Assembly (NCBI GenBank): GCA_036702865.1
Contig: DATNQD010000074.1
Span: 1 to 64,000 of the forward strand
DNA: 64,000 nt
Reading direction: 5' to 3'
From: Trichocoleus sp.
GTDB lineage: Bacteria > Cyanobacteriota > Cyanobacteriia > Elainellales > Elainellaceae
Below are positions 7,923 to 17,742 of this stretch, piece by piece. Each line of letters begins with the position of its first letter. The stretch's first letter is position 1. Below the pieces are notes generated by a model that did not search any database, was not told the origin of the DNA, and saw nothing but the letters and a program-made list of their open reading frames with translations. The position numbers and the translations under genes are program-made.

Positions 7923-8639
7923 ATGTCTAACTTGTTTGATCTGGTGGTGAAAGGCGGTCCTGTCATGGTGCCGACGATCGGATTCTCCGTTGCCACGATC
8001 GCCTGTACGCTGGAAAGAGCCTGGTTTTGGTATCAACTGCTAAGTCAGGAAGATCGGATTGTTCATGATGTCCTGGCAGCCGCTCGTCACAGTTTAGAAG
8101 AGGCGAGAGAGATTGCAGAGCAGGCACAAAATTTGGCGATCGGGCGATTTCTGCTGGCTCCGCTACGGTTGAAAAACGCCACACCAGAAACCTTTAAGCT
8201 GGCGCTGGAAGCCGCAGGCGATAAGGAATTTGTCCAGATTCGCAGAGGAGATAAGCTGCTCGAAACGACGGTAGCAGTCGCGCCGCTGCTGGGTTTACTT
8301 GGAACGGTGACAGGCTTAATTCATACTTTTAATAACCTGAATATTGGCGGTGGTGGCGGTACAGAGCAGGCAACTCAGGCAGCAGGCGGGATTGGCGAAG
8401 CCCTGATTACAACCGCAGCCGGAATGATTGTGGCAATTATGGCATTGGTGATCTACCGCGTTATGGTTGGACTGCAATCCCGTCAAATGGACTATTTTTC
8501 AGAAGTGGGCATGGAGTTGGAACTGCTCTATCGTCAGGTCTGGTATGAACCTGCTTTAGTTGAGTCCCAGTATGCTTTGACTGCCCATGCGAATCATGCC
8601 TCAGTCCCAGCCGATCGGGCTAACCCCCATGCGATTTAA
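7923..8639 (+). CDS. exbB: ExbB/TolQ/MotA-family proton channel subunit
   Basis: The 238-residue protein has an N-terminal membrane helix (GGPVMVPTIGFSVATIACTL), a central cytoplasmic loop, and two further helices within LLETTVAVAPLLGLLGTVTG and GIGEALITTAAGMIVAIMAL, the conserved ExbB core. With ExbD it forms the inner-membrane proton-driven motor that energises outer-membrane uptake or envelope processes. The following exbD overlaps it by 11 bases, so they are coupled. A run of glycines (IGGGGGTEQ) lies between the last two helices. Confidence 0.9.
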   Translation: MSNLFDLVVKGGPVMVPTIGFSVATIACTLERAWFWYQLLSQEDRIVHDVLAAARHSLEEAREIAEQAQNLAIGRFLLAPLRLKNATPETFKLALEAAGDKEFVQIRRGDKLLETTVAVAPLLGLLGTVTGLIHTFNNLNIGGGGGTEQATQAAGGIGEALITTAAGMIVAIMALVIYRVMVGLQSRQMDYFSEVGMELELLYRQVWYEPALVESQYALTAHANHASVPADRANPHAI

Positions 8640-9033
8640 ACGTCACCGTCGCACTTCTGCGATTCCTGAAGTCAACCTTGTACCGATGCTGGACGTGCTC
8701 ATGACCGTCCTCACGTTCTTCATTATCGTCTCGATGACCTTAACGCTAGAACAGGGGGTCGAAGTCCAGCTTGCCAGGCAGGAAACCCCACCCGGACAGG
8801 CAGAACCCACACCGCTGATCGTCCAGATCAAACCGCAAAATCAGCTATTCCTCAACAACAAACCGATCGCCAAGCCCCAACTTAATGCAGAAATTCAGGG
8901 CTACCTCAAAGCAAACCCGAAAGGAGCCGTTGTTCTGCAAGCTGATCGCCAGTTGCCCTATGAGCAGGTCGTTCAGGTTTTAGGAGAGATGAAGGAGATT
9001 GGCGGTCGTCAAGTATCTTTAGCGATCGAATGA
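8629..9033 (+). CDS. exbD: ExbD/TolR family protein, first copy
   Basis: About 134 residues: a short basic N-terminus (MRFKRHRRTSAIPEVNLVPM), one membrane helix with the motor aspartate in LDVLMTVLTFFIIV, and a periplasmic domain ending GRQVSLAIE. I use the ATG at 8629, overlapping the exbB stop, because the second copy begins with the same motif (MRFRHRRS). A longer frame from 8587 is possible. ExbD dimerises in the ExbB pore and couples proton flow to TonB or a similar partner. Confidence 0.88.
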   Translation: MRFKRHRRTSAIPEVNLVPMLDVLMTVLTFFIIVSMTLTLEQGVEVQLARQETPPGQAEPTPLIVQIKPQNQLFLNNKPIAKPQLNAEIQGYLKANPKGAVVLQADRQLPYEQVVQVLGEMKEIGGRQVSLAIE

Positions 9034-9050
9034 GGAGTAAAGGGGGAGCA

Positions 9051-9476
9051 ATGCGATTTAGGCATCGGCGATCGGAGTCTCAACTGCCGGAAGTCAATTT
9101 AGTCCCCATGATGGACGTGCTGATGACGGTGCTCACGTTTTTCATTATTGTGTCCATGACGCTGACCGGACAGCAGATTTTGAATGTGCAGTTGCCCGAA
9201 ACCAGCGGCAAGGGAACCAATAGCGAAGCAGCAACCCAAAAAAAACTTTTGGTAGGGCTTAACCTCGATCGCCAAATTGTGATTGATGATCGCCCCATCA
9301 GTTCAGACCAGCTTGCTCAGGCAATGCAAACCTTTTTCAGCCAAAATCCAAACGGCATTGTTTTGCTTAAAGCCGATCGAAAACTCACTTATGATACCGT
9401 TGCCCAACTGTTAAAAACGATGCGTGATATTGGGGGCGATCGAGTTTCGTTAGCGATCGAGCGGCAGGGAGAATAG
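9051..9476 (+). CDS. exbD: ExbD/TolR family protein, second copy
   Basis: The 141-residue paralogue of the gene before it has the same plan: MRFRHRRSESQLPEVNLVPM, then MDVLMTVLTFFIIVSMTLTG with the motor aspartate, and a periplasmic domain ending DRVSLAIERQGE. GGGGGAGCA precedes the ATG at 9051, 17 bases after the first exbD. The membrane segments are almost identical while the periplasmic parts have diverged, which suggests a hetero-oligomeric ExbB-ExbD-ExbD complex or different partners. No tonB or receptor gene lies next to it. Confidence 0.88.
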   Translation: MRFRHRRSESQLPEVNLVPMMDVLMTVLTFFIIVSMTLTGQQILNVQLPETSGKGTNSEAATQKKLLVGLNLDRQIVIDDRPISSDQLAQAMQTFFSQNPNGIVLLKADRKLTYDTVAQLLKTMRDIGGDRVSLAIERQGE

Positions 9477-9675
9477 GGGTAATTGAAAGAGAGACTACAA
9501 CAGATAGCTACTTGAAGCCCCTGATACGCAAGCTTCCTGCAATCTAAAATCGCATCACAACGATCGCCCAGTCATCCGCCATTGCCCATTCCCAACCTCA
9601 CCGTCTCAACTGCAAATTGGGAACCTATCTCAAGGCAGAATACTCTACAAGAAAGAATCGATTAGGTTAGACGAC

Positions 9676-11763
9676 ATGAATCAGCGCCTGAAGTTCCCTC
9701 GCCTGACTGCCTTAATGAGTGCAGTGATCGCTGCCTGGATAGGTCAAAGCCCTATCTCGATCGCTCTGGCACAAGAATCTAATCAATCGATCCCATCACC
9801 CACCCCTGATCAAACCGTCAATTGTGATCTGCTGATCGTGGGGGGAGGATTGGCAGGAACCGCAGCCAGCTATGAAGCCCTCTTGGATGGTCGATCGGTT
9901 TGTTTAACAGAGATCACAGATTGGCTCGGTGGACAAATCTCATCGCAGGGAACTTCTGCTTTGGATGAAGCGCAACGGCAACGATCGCTGTTGTTCTATC
10001 CACGCGGCTATAAAGAACTGCGGCAGCGAATTGAGAAAAAATATAGAACGCTGAATCCGGGCGACTGTTGGGTGAGTGAATCTTGCTTTATACCCAAAGA
10101 TGCGGCAGCAATTCTTGAACAGATGCTCCGGGATGCCGCCAAGCAAGGCAAAGGTAAGCTGCAATGGTTCCCTTCCACGGTGATCAAAGACCTAAAAGTT
10201 AGCGCAGATGGCAAGCTGATTGAAAGTGCGATCGGCATTCAACACCAGCCTGCTGCGGGTCAGCCACCGCTCAATACAAAGCCGCTGTCTCAGACGATCG
10301 AAGATGCCTATCGGTATGAGGATTCGCCTCAGTTCACCAAGACAATCATTCGGTTTGAACCAGGGTTTAAAGGACGCGAAGCGGGAGAACGGAGACGGGA
10401 GGAAAATGTTGCTCAAACGCCTGGTTCCTGGTTTGTGATTGATGCAACAGAGACGGGAGAACTGGTGGCATTGGCAGATGTGCCTTATCGAGTCGGAATT
10501 GATCCGCTCTCTTATCGAAATCCTTCTTCGCCCAGTGTGACGGGTGATCCTTACTGTACGCAGGGATTTACCTATACATTTGCGATGGAGCAGACGAGTG
10601 AGCCGCAGCCGCAGCCAGAGCCGTCTTTCTATTCGCAGTATGCACCGTATTACAGCTACGAACGATCGAACGCCAATTTCGATTATGTGTTTACCTATCG
10701 CCGCATTCACGATACCAACCCGAAAGCAAAGCGGGGGCGATATGGCGTCACTGACCCCAAACCCGGTGATATTTCCATGCAAAACTGGACATGGGGCAAT
10801 GATTATCGTCCGGGAACGGCAGCAGATAATTTGATCTACACCCATGAGCAGCTTCAGCAGCAGGGACAGCTTAATCCGGGGGGATGGATGGGCGGTTTGC
10901 GCAAGGAAACGCTGCGGAAGGGCGAGGAGAACGCGCTGGGGTATTACTATTGGCTGGTGGAGGGAACGACTGATTCCCAGTTGGGCAATGGCGTGAAGCA
11001 GCCTGCTCCAAATCATCGGTTTTTGAGCGGGTTGGATGCGCCGATGGGAACAGCGCACGGACTGTCGAAACATCCTTATATCCGTGAGGCAAGACGGATT
11101 ATCGGGCGTCCTTCTTATGGCTATAGTGACGGGTTTACCATCTCCGAAATTGACATTTCACGAGTTGATTACCGCGATCCTTACTATGCTCAAACGCTGC
11201 CCCCAGCAATGTATCGCCAGCTTTGGATCGCCGTTGCCGGATTAGAAGCCGCGTCTGCGATCGTCCAGGGCACACCTCCCGACCAAATTGGCCGCCGCAC
11301 TCGATCGACCATCTATCCTGATGCAGTGGGCATTTCGCAATATGCGATCGACTTTCATCCCTGCATGACGCTCTCTCCCCCAGAAACCCCCGGCAATACG
11401 GAACGAGAGGGAGTCCGACGGGCGCATGGTCCTGCTTATCCGGCACAAATTCCGCTGCGCGCCATGATTCCCCAAAAGATGGATAATCTGCTGGTCACAG
11501 GCAAAAGTATTGCAACGAGCTTTATTGCTGCTGCTGCTTACCGCGTTCATTCCTTTGAGTGGTCTGCTGGAGCCGCCGCTGGAACTACTGCCTCTTACGC
11601 CCTATCCCAGGGAATTTTGCCCTACGAACTGGTAGATAATCTGCCCCAACCCGAACCAATGTTGGCAGAGTTGCAAGCCCTCATGCGAGCCAAAGATAAC
11701 CCGATCGCTTTCCCGGATACTTCAATCTTCAATTTAGATTGGGATGAGTGGCGCGTCTGGTAA
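9676..11763 (+). CDS. Exported FAD-dependent oxidoreductase
   Basis: The protein has 695 residues. Residues 1-33 form a signal peptide ending IALAQ. A dinucleotide-binding motif follows at about residue 52 (CDLLIVGGGLAGTAASYEA), then LTEITDWLGGQISSQG and, near the end, NLLVTGKSIATSFIAAAAYR, the second FAD-binding stretch. This is the FAD_oxidored family (also seen in xanthan-lyase-like annotations), whose substrates are mostly unknown. Sec export of a flavoprotein is unusual; no twin-arginine motif is present. The gene stands alone with about 200 non-coding bases before it. Substrate unknown. Confidence 0.8.
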   Translation: MNQRLKFPRLTALMSAVIAAWIGQSPISIALAQESNQSIPSPTPDQTVNCDLLIVGGGLAGTAASYEALLDGRSVCLTEITDWLGGQISSQGTSALDEAQRQRSLLFYPRGYKELRQRIEKKYRTLNPGDCWVSESCFIPKDAAAILEQMLRDAAKQGKGKLQWFPSTVIKDLKVSADGKLIESAIGIQHQPAAGQPPLNTKPLSQTIEDAYRYEDSPQFTKTIIRFEPGFKGREAGERRREENVAQTPGSWFVIDATETGELVALADVPYRVGIDPLSYRNPSSPSVTGDPYCTQGFTYTFAMEQTSEPQPQPEPSFYSQYAPYYSYERSNANFDYVFTYRRIHDTNPKAKRGRYGVTDPKPGDISMQNWTWGNDYRPGTAADNLIYTHEQLQQQGQLNPGGWMGGLRKETLRKGEENALGYYYWLVEGTTDSQLGNGVKQPAPNHRFLSGLDAPMGTAHGLSKHPYIREARRIIGRPSYGYSDGFTISEIDISRVDYRDPYYAQTLPPAMYRQLWIAVAGLEAASAIVQGTPPDQIGRRTRSTIYPDAVGISQYAIDFHPCMTLSPPETPGNTEREGVRRAHGPAYPAQIPLRAMIPQKMDNLLVTGKSIATSFIAAAAYRVHSFEWSAGAAAGTTASYALSQGILPYELVDNLPQPEPMLAELQALMRAKDNPIAFPDTSIFNLDWDEWRVW

Positions 11764-11827
11764 GGCATCTGAGGCTTAAAAGCAGGGCGATGTATCGTGG
11801 AGGGGTAGCCCTTCTCCGGTGCCCTCT

Positions 11828-12889
11828 ATGACTGCCAATCTCACGATGAACACTGCTGAACAGTTTGCCAGTGATAACTACGCGGGAATTTGTCCAGAAG
11901 CTTTAGAATACACGCTCAAAGCCAATCAAGGATATGCTCCAGCATATGGAAATGATGAATGGACAGAACGCGCCTCAAATTACTTTCGGGAGTTATTTGA
12001 GACCGATTGCGAAATGTTTTTTGTCTTTAATGGCACTGCCGCGAATTCTCTGGCTTTAGCGGCTCTTTGTCAGTCTTATCACAGCGTTATTTGTCACGAA
12101 ACAGCGCATATTGAAACAGATGAATGCGGCGCGCCTCAATTTGCCTCCAACGGCTCAAAGCTGCTGCTGGGTCACGGTGCAAATGGGAAACTCACGCCAG
12201 AATCGATCGCGGCAATTGCCACTCGCCGTACCGATATTCACTATCCCAAACCCAAAGTCATCAGCCTGACCCAAACCACTGAACTGGGAACGCTGTACAC
12301 GATCGAGGAACTGCAAGCAATTTATCAAGTCGCACAGGCTCATCATCTAAAAATCCAGATGGACGGAGCCAGGTTTGCGAATGCGGTGGCTGCCCTGAAT
12401 CGCTCGCCTGCTGAGATCACCTGGAAATCTGGAGTCGATGTGCTGTGTTTTTGTGGCACAAAGAACGGTACAGCTTTTGGTGAAGCAATTCTTTTCTTCA
12501 ATAAAGCACTGGCAGAAGATTTTGCCTACCGCTGTAAGCAAGCCGGACAACTCGCTTCAAAAATGCGCTACATTTCTGCCCCTTGGGTTGGTTTACTGGA
12601 AACAGGAGCCTGGTTGCGAAATGCTCGTCATGCGAATGATTGTGCTGCCTATCTGGAACAGCAGTTGATGGGTTTGGCAGAGGTGAAAATTATGTTTCCC
12701 AGAGAAGCGAACGCTGTATTTGCTGAATTACCGGAATCAGTCGTGCATTCTCTACGAGCCAAAGGCTGGCAGTTCTATACCTTTATTGGCGTTGGAGGGG
12801 TGCGGTTTGTGTGCTCTTGGGCATCAACCTATGAACGGATTGATCAGTTGGTCAGTGATATTAAAATGGCGCTAATGGTAGCTGCCTAG
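11828..12889 (+). CDS. ltaE: Low-specificity L-threonine aldolase
   Basis: A PLP-dependent beta-eliminating lyase of about 353 residues. Family segments are FASDNYAGICPEALEYTLKA at the start, FVFNGTAANSLAL, CHETAHIETDECGAP, the substrate region MDGARFANAVAA, and CFCGTKNGTAFGEAI with the PLP lysine. It cleaves L-threonine and L-allo-threonine to glycine and acetaldehyde. The frame opens at GTG 11819; the ATG at 11828 is my choice. It follows the oxidoreductase by 64 bases but probably has its own promoter. Confidence 0.88.
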   Translation: MTANLTMNTAEQFASDNYAGICPEALEYTLKANQGYAPAYGNDEWTERASNYFRELFETDCEMFFVFNGTAANSLALAALCQSYHSVICHETAHIETDECGAPQFASNGSKLLLGHGANGKLTPESIAAIATRRTDIHYPKPKVISLTQTTELGTLYTIEELQAIYQVAQAHHLKIQMDGARFANAVAALNRSPAEITWKSGVDVLCFCGTKNGTAFGEAILFFNKALAEDFAYRCKQAGQLASKMRYISAPWVGLLETGAWLRNARHANDCAAYLEQQLMGLAEVKIMFPREANAVFAELPESVVHSLRAKGWQFYTFIGVGGVRFVCSWASTYERIDQLVSDIKMALMVAA

Positions 12890-13064
12890 TTTCGATTGCA
12901 TCCAGTGTAATATTTTTCAGAGTTCGGTAAACTTGACAAAAAAGGGGGTAACTTCCCTGCTTCAGTCAAGCAGACGATCGCTAAGATATAACTGTCTACA
13001 AAGACGATCGCAATTACAAACTAGCTACAAACTAGCGAAATTTATTAACCTGGAGGAGACATTA

Positions 13065-13406
13065 ATGCAAGACGTATACGACACAGACAAACGGAAGCTG
13101 TTATCAGCGCTGTGTCATGGTTCGATCTTCTTCAGTGCCGCAATCGTTTCGGTGATCGTGCCGATCGCCATCTGGTTTGTTTCTGAAGATCCAGTGGTGC
13201 GTGAGAATGCAAAAGAAGCCTTAAACTTTCACTTCAACGTTTGGCTTTACGGCATTATTCTGGTTCCCTTATCTTTCATCACATTTGGTCTAGCGGGCGG
13301 GATTTGGTGGTTGGTTCATTGGGGAATGACAGGTTGGGCAATTTGGTCTTGCCTGAATCGACCGGAGCAGCCTGTTCAGTACCCCTTTATTTTTCGGCTT
13401 CTGTAA
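13065..13406 (+). CDS. DUF4870 family membrane protein
   Basis: The 113-residue protein has three hydrophobic segments: LCHGSIFFSAAIVSVIVPIA, a central LYGIILVPLSFITFGLAGGI and WLVHWGMTGWAIWSCL. DUF4870 hallmarks are the early histidine helix and VRENAKEALNFHFN before the second helix. GGAGGAGACATTA immediately before the ATG at 13065 fixes the start; a longer frame to 12933 is not credible. Function is unknown in the family. A strong terminator follows. Confidence 0.88.
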   Translation: MQDVYDTDKRKLLSALCHGSIFFSAAIVSVIVPIAIWFVSEDPVVRENAKEALNFHFNVWLYGIILVPLSFITFGLAGGIWWLVHWGMTGWAIWSCLNRPEQPVQYPFIFRLL

Positions 13407-13451
13407 TTCTCGAAGCCATTCTCTCGATCGTTTACTTTTACCTAAAAAATG

Positions 13452-13489
13452 TCTCCATTTGTTCTAATTAAGCAAGTGGAGATTTTTTA
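13452..13489 (+). terminator. Rho-independent terminator of the DUF4870 gene
   Basis: TCTCCATTTG and CAAGTGGAGA pair over 10 bp with one G-U, across an 11-nt loop, and run into TTTTTTAT. Confidence 0.85.
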
Positions 13490-14191
13490 TAATAATTTAA
13501 TTTATATTGTACTCATACTTAAATCTAGCAAGAGCAAATAGTAAGGACAGCTCATCCAACATCTATCCTTACCAATCTACTCTTACCAACCTACTTATTC
13601 TTTTTCAGAAAAACTCGTTTTATATCGCTCTCTGTCTTTAGAACCTTTAGCTCAGGATTGCTCTACTTCTTTTGACAGTGTTACTGACTTGCAAAGACTG
13701 ATTACGCTACTTTTAGCCTGTCGTGTTTCCCCTTGATGATTTTAATTAGCCGTATTTTTGACCTCATTATTATCTTCTGAGACTTACTAAATCAATTCAG
13801 ATTTTAGCCTCTGTTTGTTTACATTTTCTGGCAACAAACGGATCGATCGAGATATTACTTTTAGTAAATAATTCTCGATTTCCAATCCAGCACTTGTTGT
13901 TGATGAACAGTTCGTAGTTTCAACTTGTCGATCGGACAGGGAATGGTTTGAGATTGGATTTTGTTGTCGAAGAACAGAGCGCTATCATGCTGCATCTGTC
14001 TGCATCTGTTGTCATTGGCTCTTTTCAATATTTCGTTGAGCAATTCACGGTGAGCAGCAAACAAGCCCAGCTTGCTACCAAACCTTGGGATGCTGTACGG
14101 CTTTACGCCAGTGAAAACAAATTGCTCTGTTTAATGACCTGTTTGATGCTCTGTTTGACGAATATAAATTTACCTTAGTTGGGAGTAATGT
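13490..14191. other. 700-base AT-rich gap, no convincing gene
   Basis: The stretch has a low-GC first half. CTTACCAATCTACT followed by CTTACCAACCTACT is a 14-base imperfect direct repeat near 13570. A frame at 13948-14178 has no ribosome-binding site. The last bases (TTGGGAGTAATGT) form the ribosome site of the methyltransferase gene. I see no RNA family I can name. Confidence 0.5.
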
Positions 14192-15037
14192 ATGACCTCT
14201 GGAATTGTCGATCAAGTTGTCACTAATCTGCCCCGTCCTGTCACACCAATTGGCATTGCAGCCAGCCATTTAGAAGCGGCAACAATGCTATTGCTGCAAG
14301 CTGAAAACGTGCCGGACGAGTTAGCGCTACATTTACAGCAAGCCCTGGTTCTGCTAACCGGATTAGACAATTATCTGGAGCAATGCACTACACCAGAATC
14401 ACCTGAGTTAACGGAGATTGCTCAGAAAACCTGTAATGAACCCTGGCAATCCGACCATCTGAACGGCAACACAATCCGAGAACTGGAACAGGAAATGTTG
14501 TCAGGTCATGTTGAAGGGCAAACGCTCAAAATGTTTGTTCAGATGATGCGGGCGCAGCGAATTTTGGATATTGGTATGTTTACTGGCTATTCTGCTCTGG
14601 CGATGGCAGAAGCTTTACCCGAAGAAGGTAAATTAATTGCCTGCGAAGTCGATCCTTACACCGCTGAATTTGCTCGATCGCGCTTGACGACCTCCCCCCA
14701 CAGCAGCAAAATCCAAATTGAAGTTGGGGCAGCCCTGGAGACGCTCGATCGATTAGCGGCGAATGAGGAATCGTTTGATCTGGTTTTTATCGATGCTGAT
14801 AAGCAGGAATATTCAGCCTACTACCAAAAGCTGATGGACAGTAATCTGGTCAGTTCTCAAGGCTTTATTTGTGTGGATAATACACTCCTGCAAGGACAGG
14901 TCTATCTACCAGAAACCGATCAATCGGCAAACGCGAAGGCGATCGTGCAGTTCAACCAACTGGTCGCAGATGATCCGAGAGTCGAACAAGTATTGCTCCC
15001 GCTCCGTGATGGATTAACCATCATTCGACGCCTGTAA
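14192..15037 (+). CDS. MysB-like class I O-methyltransferase
   Basis: The 281-residue SAM-dependent O-methyltransferase has its SAM-binding loop at about residue 123 (ILDIGMFTGYSALAMAEAL), the acidic residue in IACEVDPY, metal-binding DLVFIDADKQEY near residue 195, and VDNTLLQGQVYLPE near residue 230. It resembles the caffeoyl-CoA type, and in particular the mycosporine enzyme MysB (4-deoxygadusol methyltransferase) as I remember it from Anabaena: CTTPES, EQEMLSGHVEGQTLKMFV and DPRVEQVLLPLRDG are shared features. The usual partners mysA, mysC and mysD or mysE are not in this window. It may serve mycosporine synthesis from genes elsewhere or methylate a different cyclitol or phenol. Confidence 0.8.
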   Translation: MTSGIVDQVVTNLPRPVTPIGIAASHLEAATMLLLQAENVPDELALHLQQALVLLTGLDNYLEQCTTPESPELTEIAQKTCNEPWQSDHLNGNTIRELEQEMLSGHVEGQTLKMFVQMMRAQRILDIGMFTGYSALAMAEALPEEGKLIACEVDPYTAEFARSRLTTSPHSSKIQIEVGAALETLDRLAANEESFDLVFIDADKQEYSAYYQKLMDSNLVSSQGFICVDNTLLQGQVYLPETDQSANAKAIVQFNQLVADDPRVEQVLLPLRDGLTIIRRL

Positions 15038-15125
15038 GCCGCAGTTATGTAATCCGCAGTTAATCGTCGGCAGTCTGTATTCCCTGTTCCCTGTTATCAA
15101 CCATCTGCTGTCAAACTACTAGCGT

Positions 15126-15488
15126 TTAGCTATCGATCAAAACCATGACCGATGCAACGGCGACCAGCATTTCATCATTCTTGTCCTCTAATTCAGGAAT
15201 CGCCCGACCCTGAACCACCATTCCCCCTGCCTCAACTCGCAGTGATTTTTGCCCAAAGGGAAGTACGGCTAGCACTTCAGCTTCTCGGACTTGCTCAGGA
15301 TAAGGCACCGCAACCTGAACCTCGACAACCATTTGATTGGGATGCTCTAAACCTGCAACTTCCCAAACTCCCGGTAGTGCATTATGGGCGATCGCATTTC
15401 GCACAGCTCTCGCAGCAGCAACAGTCGGATCTTGTCCATGTTGATCGACGCCCATGCCCATTTCAATAACGAACCGTTTTAATGCCAT
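15126..15488 (-). CDS. Lin0512 family protein
   Basis: The 120-residue protein starts MALKRFVIEMGMGVDQHGQD and contains PTVAAARAVRNAIAHNALPG, the signature of the Lin0512 family, small proteins of unknown function that probably form ring-like oligomers. AVPYPEQVREAEVLAVLPFG and VVQGRAIPELEDKNDEM complete the fold. There is no signal peptide. It converges with the methyltransferase and diverges from frmA. Confidence 0.8.
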   Translation of the reverse strand: MALKRFVIEMGMGVDQHGQDPTVAAARAVRNAIAHNALPGVWEVAGLEHPNQMVVEVQVAVPYPEQVREAEVLAVLPFGQKSLRVEAGGMVVQGRAIPELEDKNDEMLVAVASVMVLIDS

Positions 15489-15612
15489 TGTGATCTCGAA
15501 TTAAGCTCAGCTTAATTACTCTGACAGATTTCGAGAAATATTGGATAGTCAACAATTGAGATATCTCAAACACGAAATCAGACATTCAAATCAAACGATC
15601 GAAGGAGTAAAG

Positions 15613-16722
15613 ATGGACGTAAAGGCAGCCGTAGCGTTTGAGGCAGGCAAACCTTTAAGCATTGAAACCGTGCAGCTTGAAGGACCCCAGGAAGGCGAGG
15701 TTCTGGTTGAAATTAAAGCCACTGGAGTTTGCCACACAGACGCTTTTACTCTGTCTGGAGCCGACCCAGAAGGGCTATTCCCGGCAATTTTGGGACATGA
15801 GGGGGCAGGGGTTGTGGTGGAAGTTGGGGCAGGCGTCAAGTCTGTGAAACCGGGTGATCATGTGATTCCGCTCTACACACCAGAATGCCGCAACTGTGAA
15901 TACTGCTTAAGCCAGAAAACAAACCTCTGTCAAGCCATTCGATCGACCCAGGGACGCGGCTTAATGCCCAATGGAACCAGTCGTTTCTCGATTGATGGCA
16001 AAATGATCCATCACTACATGGGCACTTCAACTTTCGCCAATTACACCGTTCTCCCTGAAATTGCAGTCGCCAAAATTCGTGAAGACGCCCCATTTGAAAA
16101 GGTCTGCTACATCGGTTGTGGGGCGACAACAGGTGTGGGAGCAGTGGTGAATACAGCGAAGGTTGAACCCGGATCAAATGTTGTGGTGTTTGGTTTGGGC
16201 GGCATTGGCTTAAACGTGATCCAGGGTTGCCGCATGGTGGGCGCAAACATGATTGTGGGGGTCGATTTGAATGAGAAGAAGCGGGCACTGGCAGAGAAGT
16301 TAGGCATGACGCACTTTGTCAATCCAAGTGAAATTGAAGGTGATCTCGTTGCCCACCTCGTTGAACTCACCAAAGGCGGTGCAGACTATAGCTTTGAGTG
16401 CATTGGCAATGTCAAGGTGATGCGTCAGGCGTTGGAGTGCTGCCATAAAGGTTGGGGTGAAAGTATCATCATTGGAGTGGCAGGAGCCGGGCAGGAGATC
16501 AGCACTCGTCCGTTTCAACTGGTGACTGGTCGCGTCTGGAAAGGGAGCGCCTTTGGCGGCGCAAAAGGTCGCACGGATGTACCCAAAATTGTCGATTGGT
16601 ATATGGACGGCAAGATTAATATTGATGATTTAATTACAAACGTGATGCCGATCGAGCAAGTCAATGAAGCGTTTGATCTGATGCATAAAGGAGAGGCAAT
16701 TCGCACCGTTCTGACCTTTTAG
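15613..16722 (+). CDS. frmA: S-(hydroxymethyl)glutathione dehydrogenase (class III alcohol dehydrogenase)
   Basis: The 369-residue zinc alcohol dehydrogenase is class III. The catalytic zinc region is [17 protein letters not shown] and LGHEGAGVV, the structural zinc lobe is [15 protein letters not shown], and NAD binding is at [14 protein letters not shown]. It oxidises S-hydroxymethylglutathione, formed from formaldehyde and glutathione, to S-formylglutathione, and can also reduce S-nitrosoglutathione. GAAGGAGTAAAG precedes the ATG at 15613, so the longer frame from 15541 is rejected. The S-formylglutathione hydrolase gene follows 154 bases later, giving the complete detoxification pair. Confidence 0.95.
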   Translation: MDVKAAVAFEAGKPLSIETVQLEGPQEGEVLVEIKATGVCHTDAFTLSGADPEGLFPAILGHEGAGVVVEVGAGVKSVKPGDHVIPLYTPECRNCEYCLSQKTNLCQAIRSTQGRGLMPNGTSRFSIDGKMIHHYMGTSTFANYTVLPEIAVAKIREDAPFEKVCYIGCGATTGVGAVVNTAKVEPGSNVVVFGLGGIGLNVIQGCRMVGANMIVGVDLNEKKRALAEKLGMTHFVNPSEIEGDLVAHLVELTKGGADYSFECIGNVKVMRQALECCHKGWGESIIIGVAGAGQEISTRPFQLVTGRVWKGSAFGGAKGRTDVPKIVDWYMDGKINIDDLITNVMPIEQVNEAFDLMHKGEAIRTVLTF

Positions 16723-16876
16723 ACTTTCAAGCTAAACTGGAGCCTGGCAGGCGGATAAGGTTTCCAAAATATTCTCTGTCCATATCAGCCCTCTCCATAG
16801 CCAGAAGTAGGAAGACTATCCTAATCTCTGTGTCAGGAACCATCCAATCAAAAACAGCAGCATTCTAATTCACCCC

Positions 16877-17725
16877 ATGCCTGAAGCGCCTCAACTGATC
16901 AGCGAATATTTTTGTTTTGGTGGAACCGTTCAGTTCTACAAACATCGATCGTCTACCTGCAATCATGAAATGCGGTTCTCGGTCTATCAACCACCACAGG
17001 TACAAACCGATCGCATTCCCGTTCTCTACTTTCTCTCTGGGTTGACCTGCACCGAAGAAAACTTTATGGTCAAAGCAGGAGCGCAGCAGGTCGCTACCAA
17101 ATATGGTTTGATGCTTGTTGTACCCGACACTAGCCCCCGCAACACAGGCATTCCAGGCGAAGACGACGATTGGGATTTTGGCACAGGCGCAGGCTTTTAC
17201 GTGGATGCGACCCAAGATCCCTGGAAATCGCACTATCAGATGTACAGCTATGTGACGCAAGAATTACCTGAGCTGATTGCCGCCAACTTTCCGGTTCTGC
17301 CCGATCGCCAGAGTATTTTCGGTCATTCAATGGGCGGTCACGGTGCATTAATTTGTGCCTTGAAAAATCCCGATCGCTATCGTTCAGTTTCAGCCTTTGC
17401 GCCGATCGTTGCGCCGATGCAGTGCCCGTGGGGACAAAAGGCGTTCAGCAATTACTTAGGAGAGGATCAGGGCTTGTGGCGATCGTATGATGCAACGGAA
17501 CTGATTGCAACCTCGACCTGGCAGCATCCAATTCTGATTGATCAAGGTACTGCTGATCAATTTCTGGAAAAACAGCTAATGCCCCAACGCTTTGAGCAAG
17601 CCTGTACCAGGGCAGGCAAGCCGCTAACGCTGAGAATGCAAGCTGAATATGATCACAGCTATTATTTCATTACTTCTTTCATGGAAGACCATATTCGTCA
17701 CCATGCTGAAGCCCTACAATCATAA
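16877..17725 (+). CDS. fghA: S-formylglutathione hydrolase
   Basis: The 282-residue esterase D/FGH family protein has the nucleophile elbow GHSMGGHGA at about residue 149, [19 protein letters not shown] near residue 55, and [19 protein letters not shown] near residue 86. The Asp and His of the triad lie in [11 protein letters not shown] and YDHSYYFI. It hydrolyses S-formylglutathione to formate and glutathione, the second step after frmA. Confidence 0.95.
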   Translation: MPEAPQLISEYFCFGGTVQFYKHRSSTCNHEMRFSVYQPPQVQTDRIPVLYFLSGLTCTEENFMVKAGAQQVATKYGLMLVVPDTSPRNTGIPGEDDDWDFGTGAGFYVDATQDPWKSHYQMYSYVTQELPELIAANFPVLPDRQSIFGHSMGGHGALICALKNPDRYRSVSAFAPIVAPMQCPWGQKAFSNYLGEDQGLWRSYDATELIATSTWQHPILIDQGTADQFLEKQLMPQRFEQACTRAGKPLTLRMQAEYDHSYYFITSFMEDHIRHHAEALQS

Positions 17726-17742
17726 ATCTACAAAATTAAGCT

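Noticed and set aside
12933-13064. Extended N-terminus of the DUF4870 protein
   Set aside because: The ATG at 13065 has an excellent ribosome site and fits the family; the extension includes duplicated non-coding words (ACAAACTAGC).
13948-14178. 76-residue frame before the methyltransferase
   Set aside because: No ribosome site and no recognisable product.
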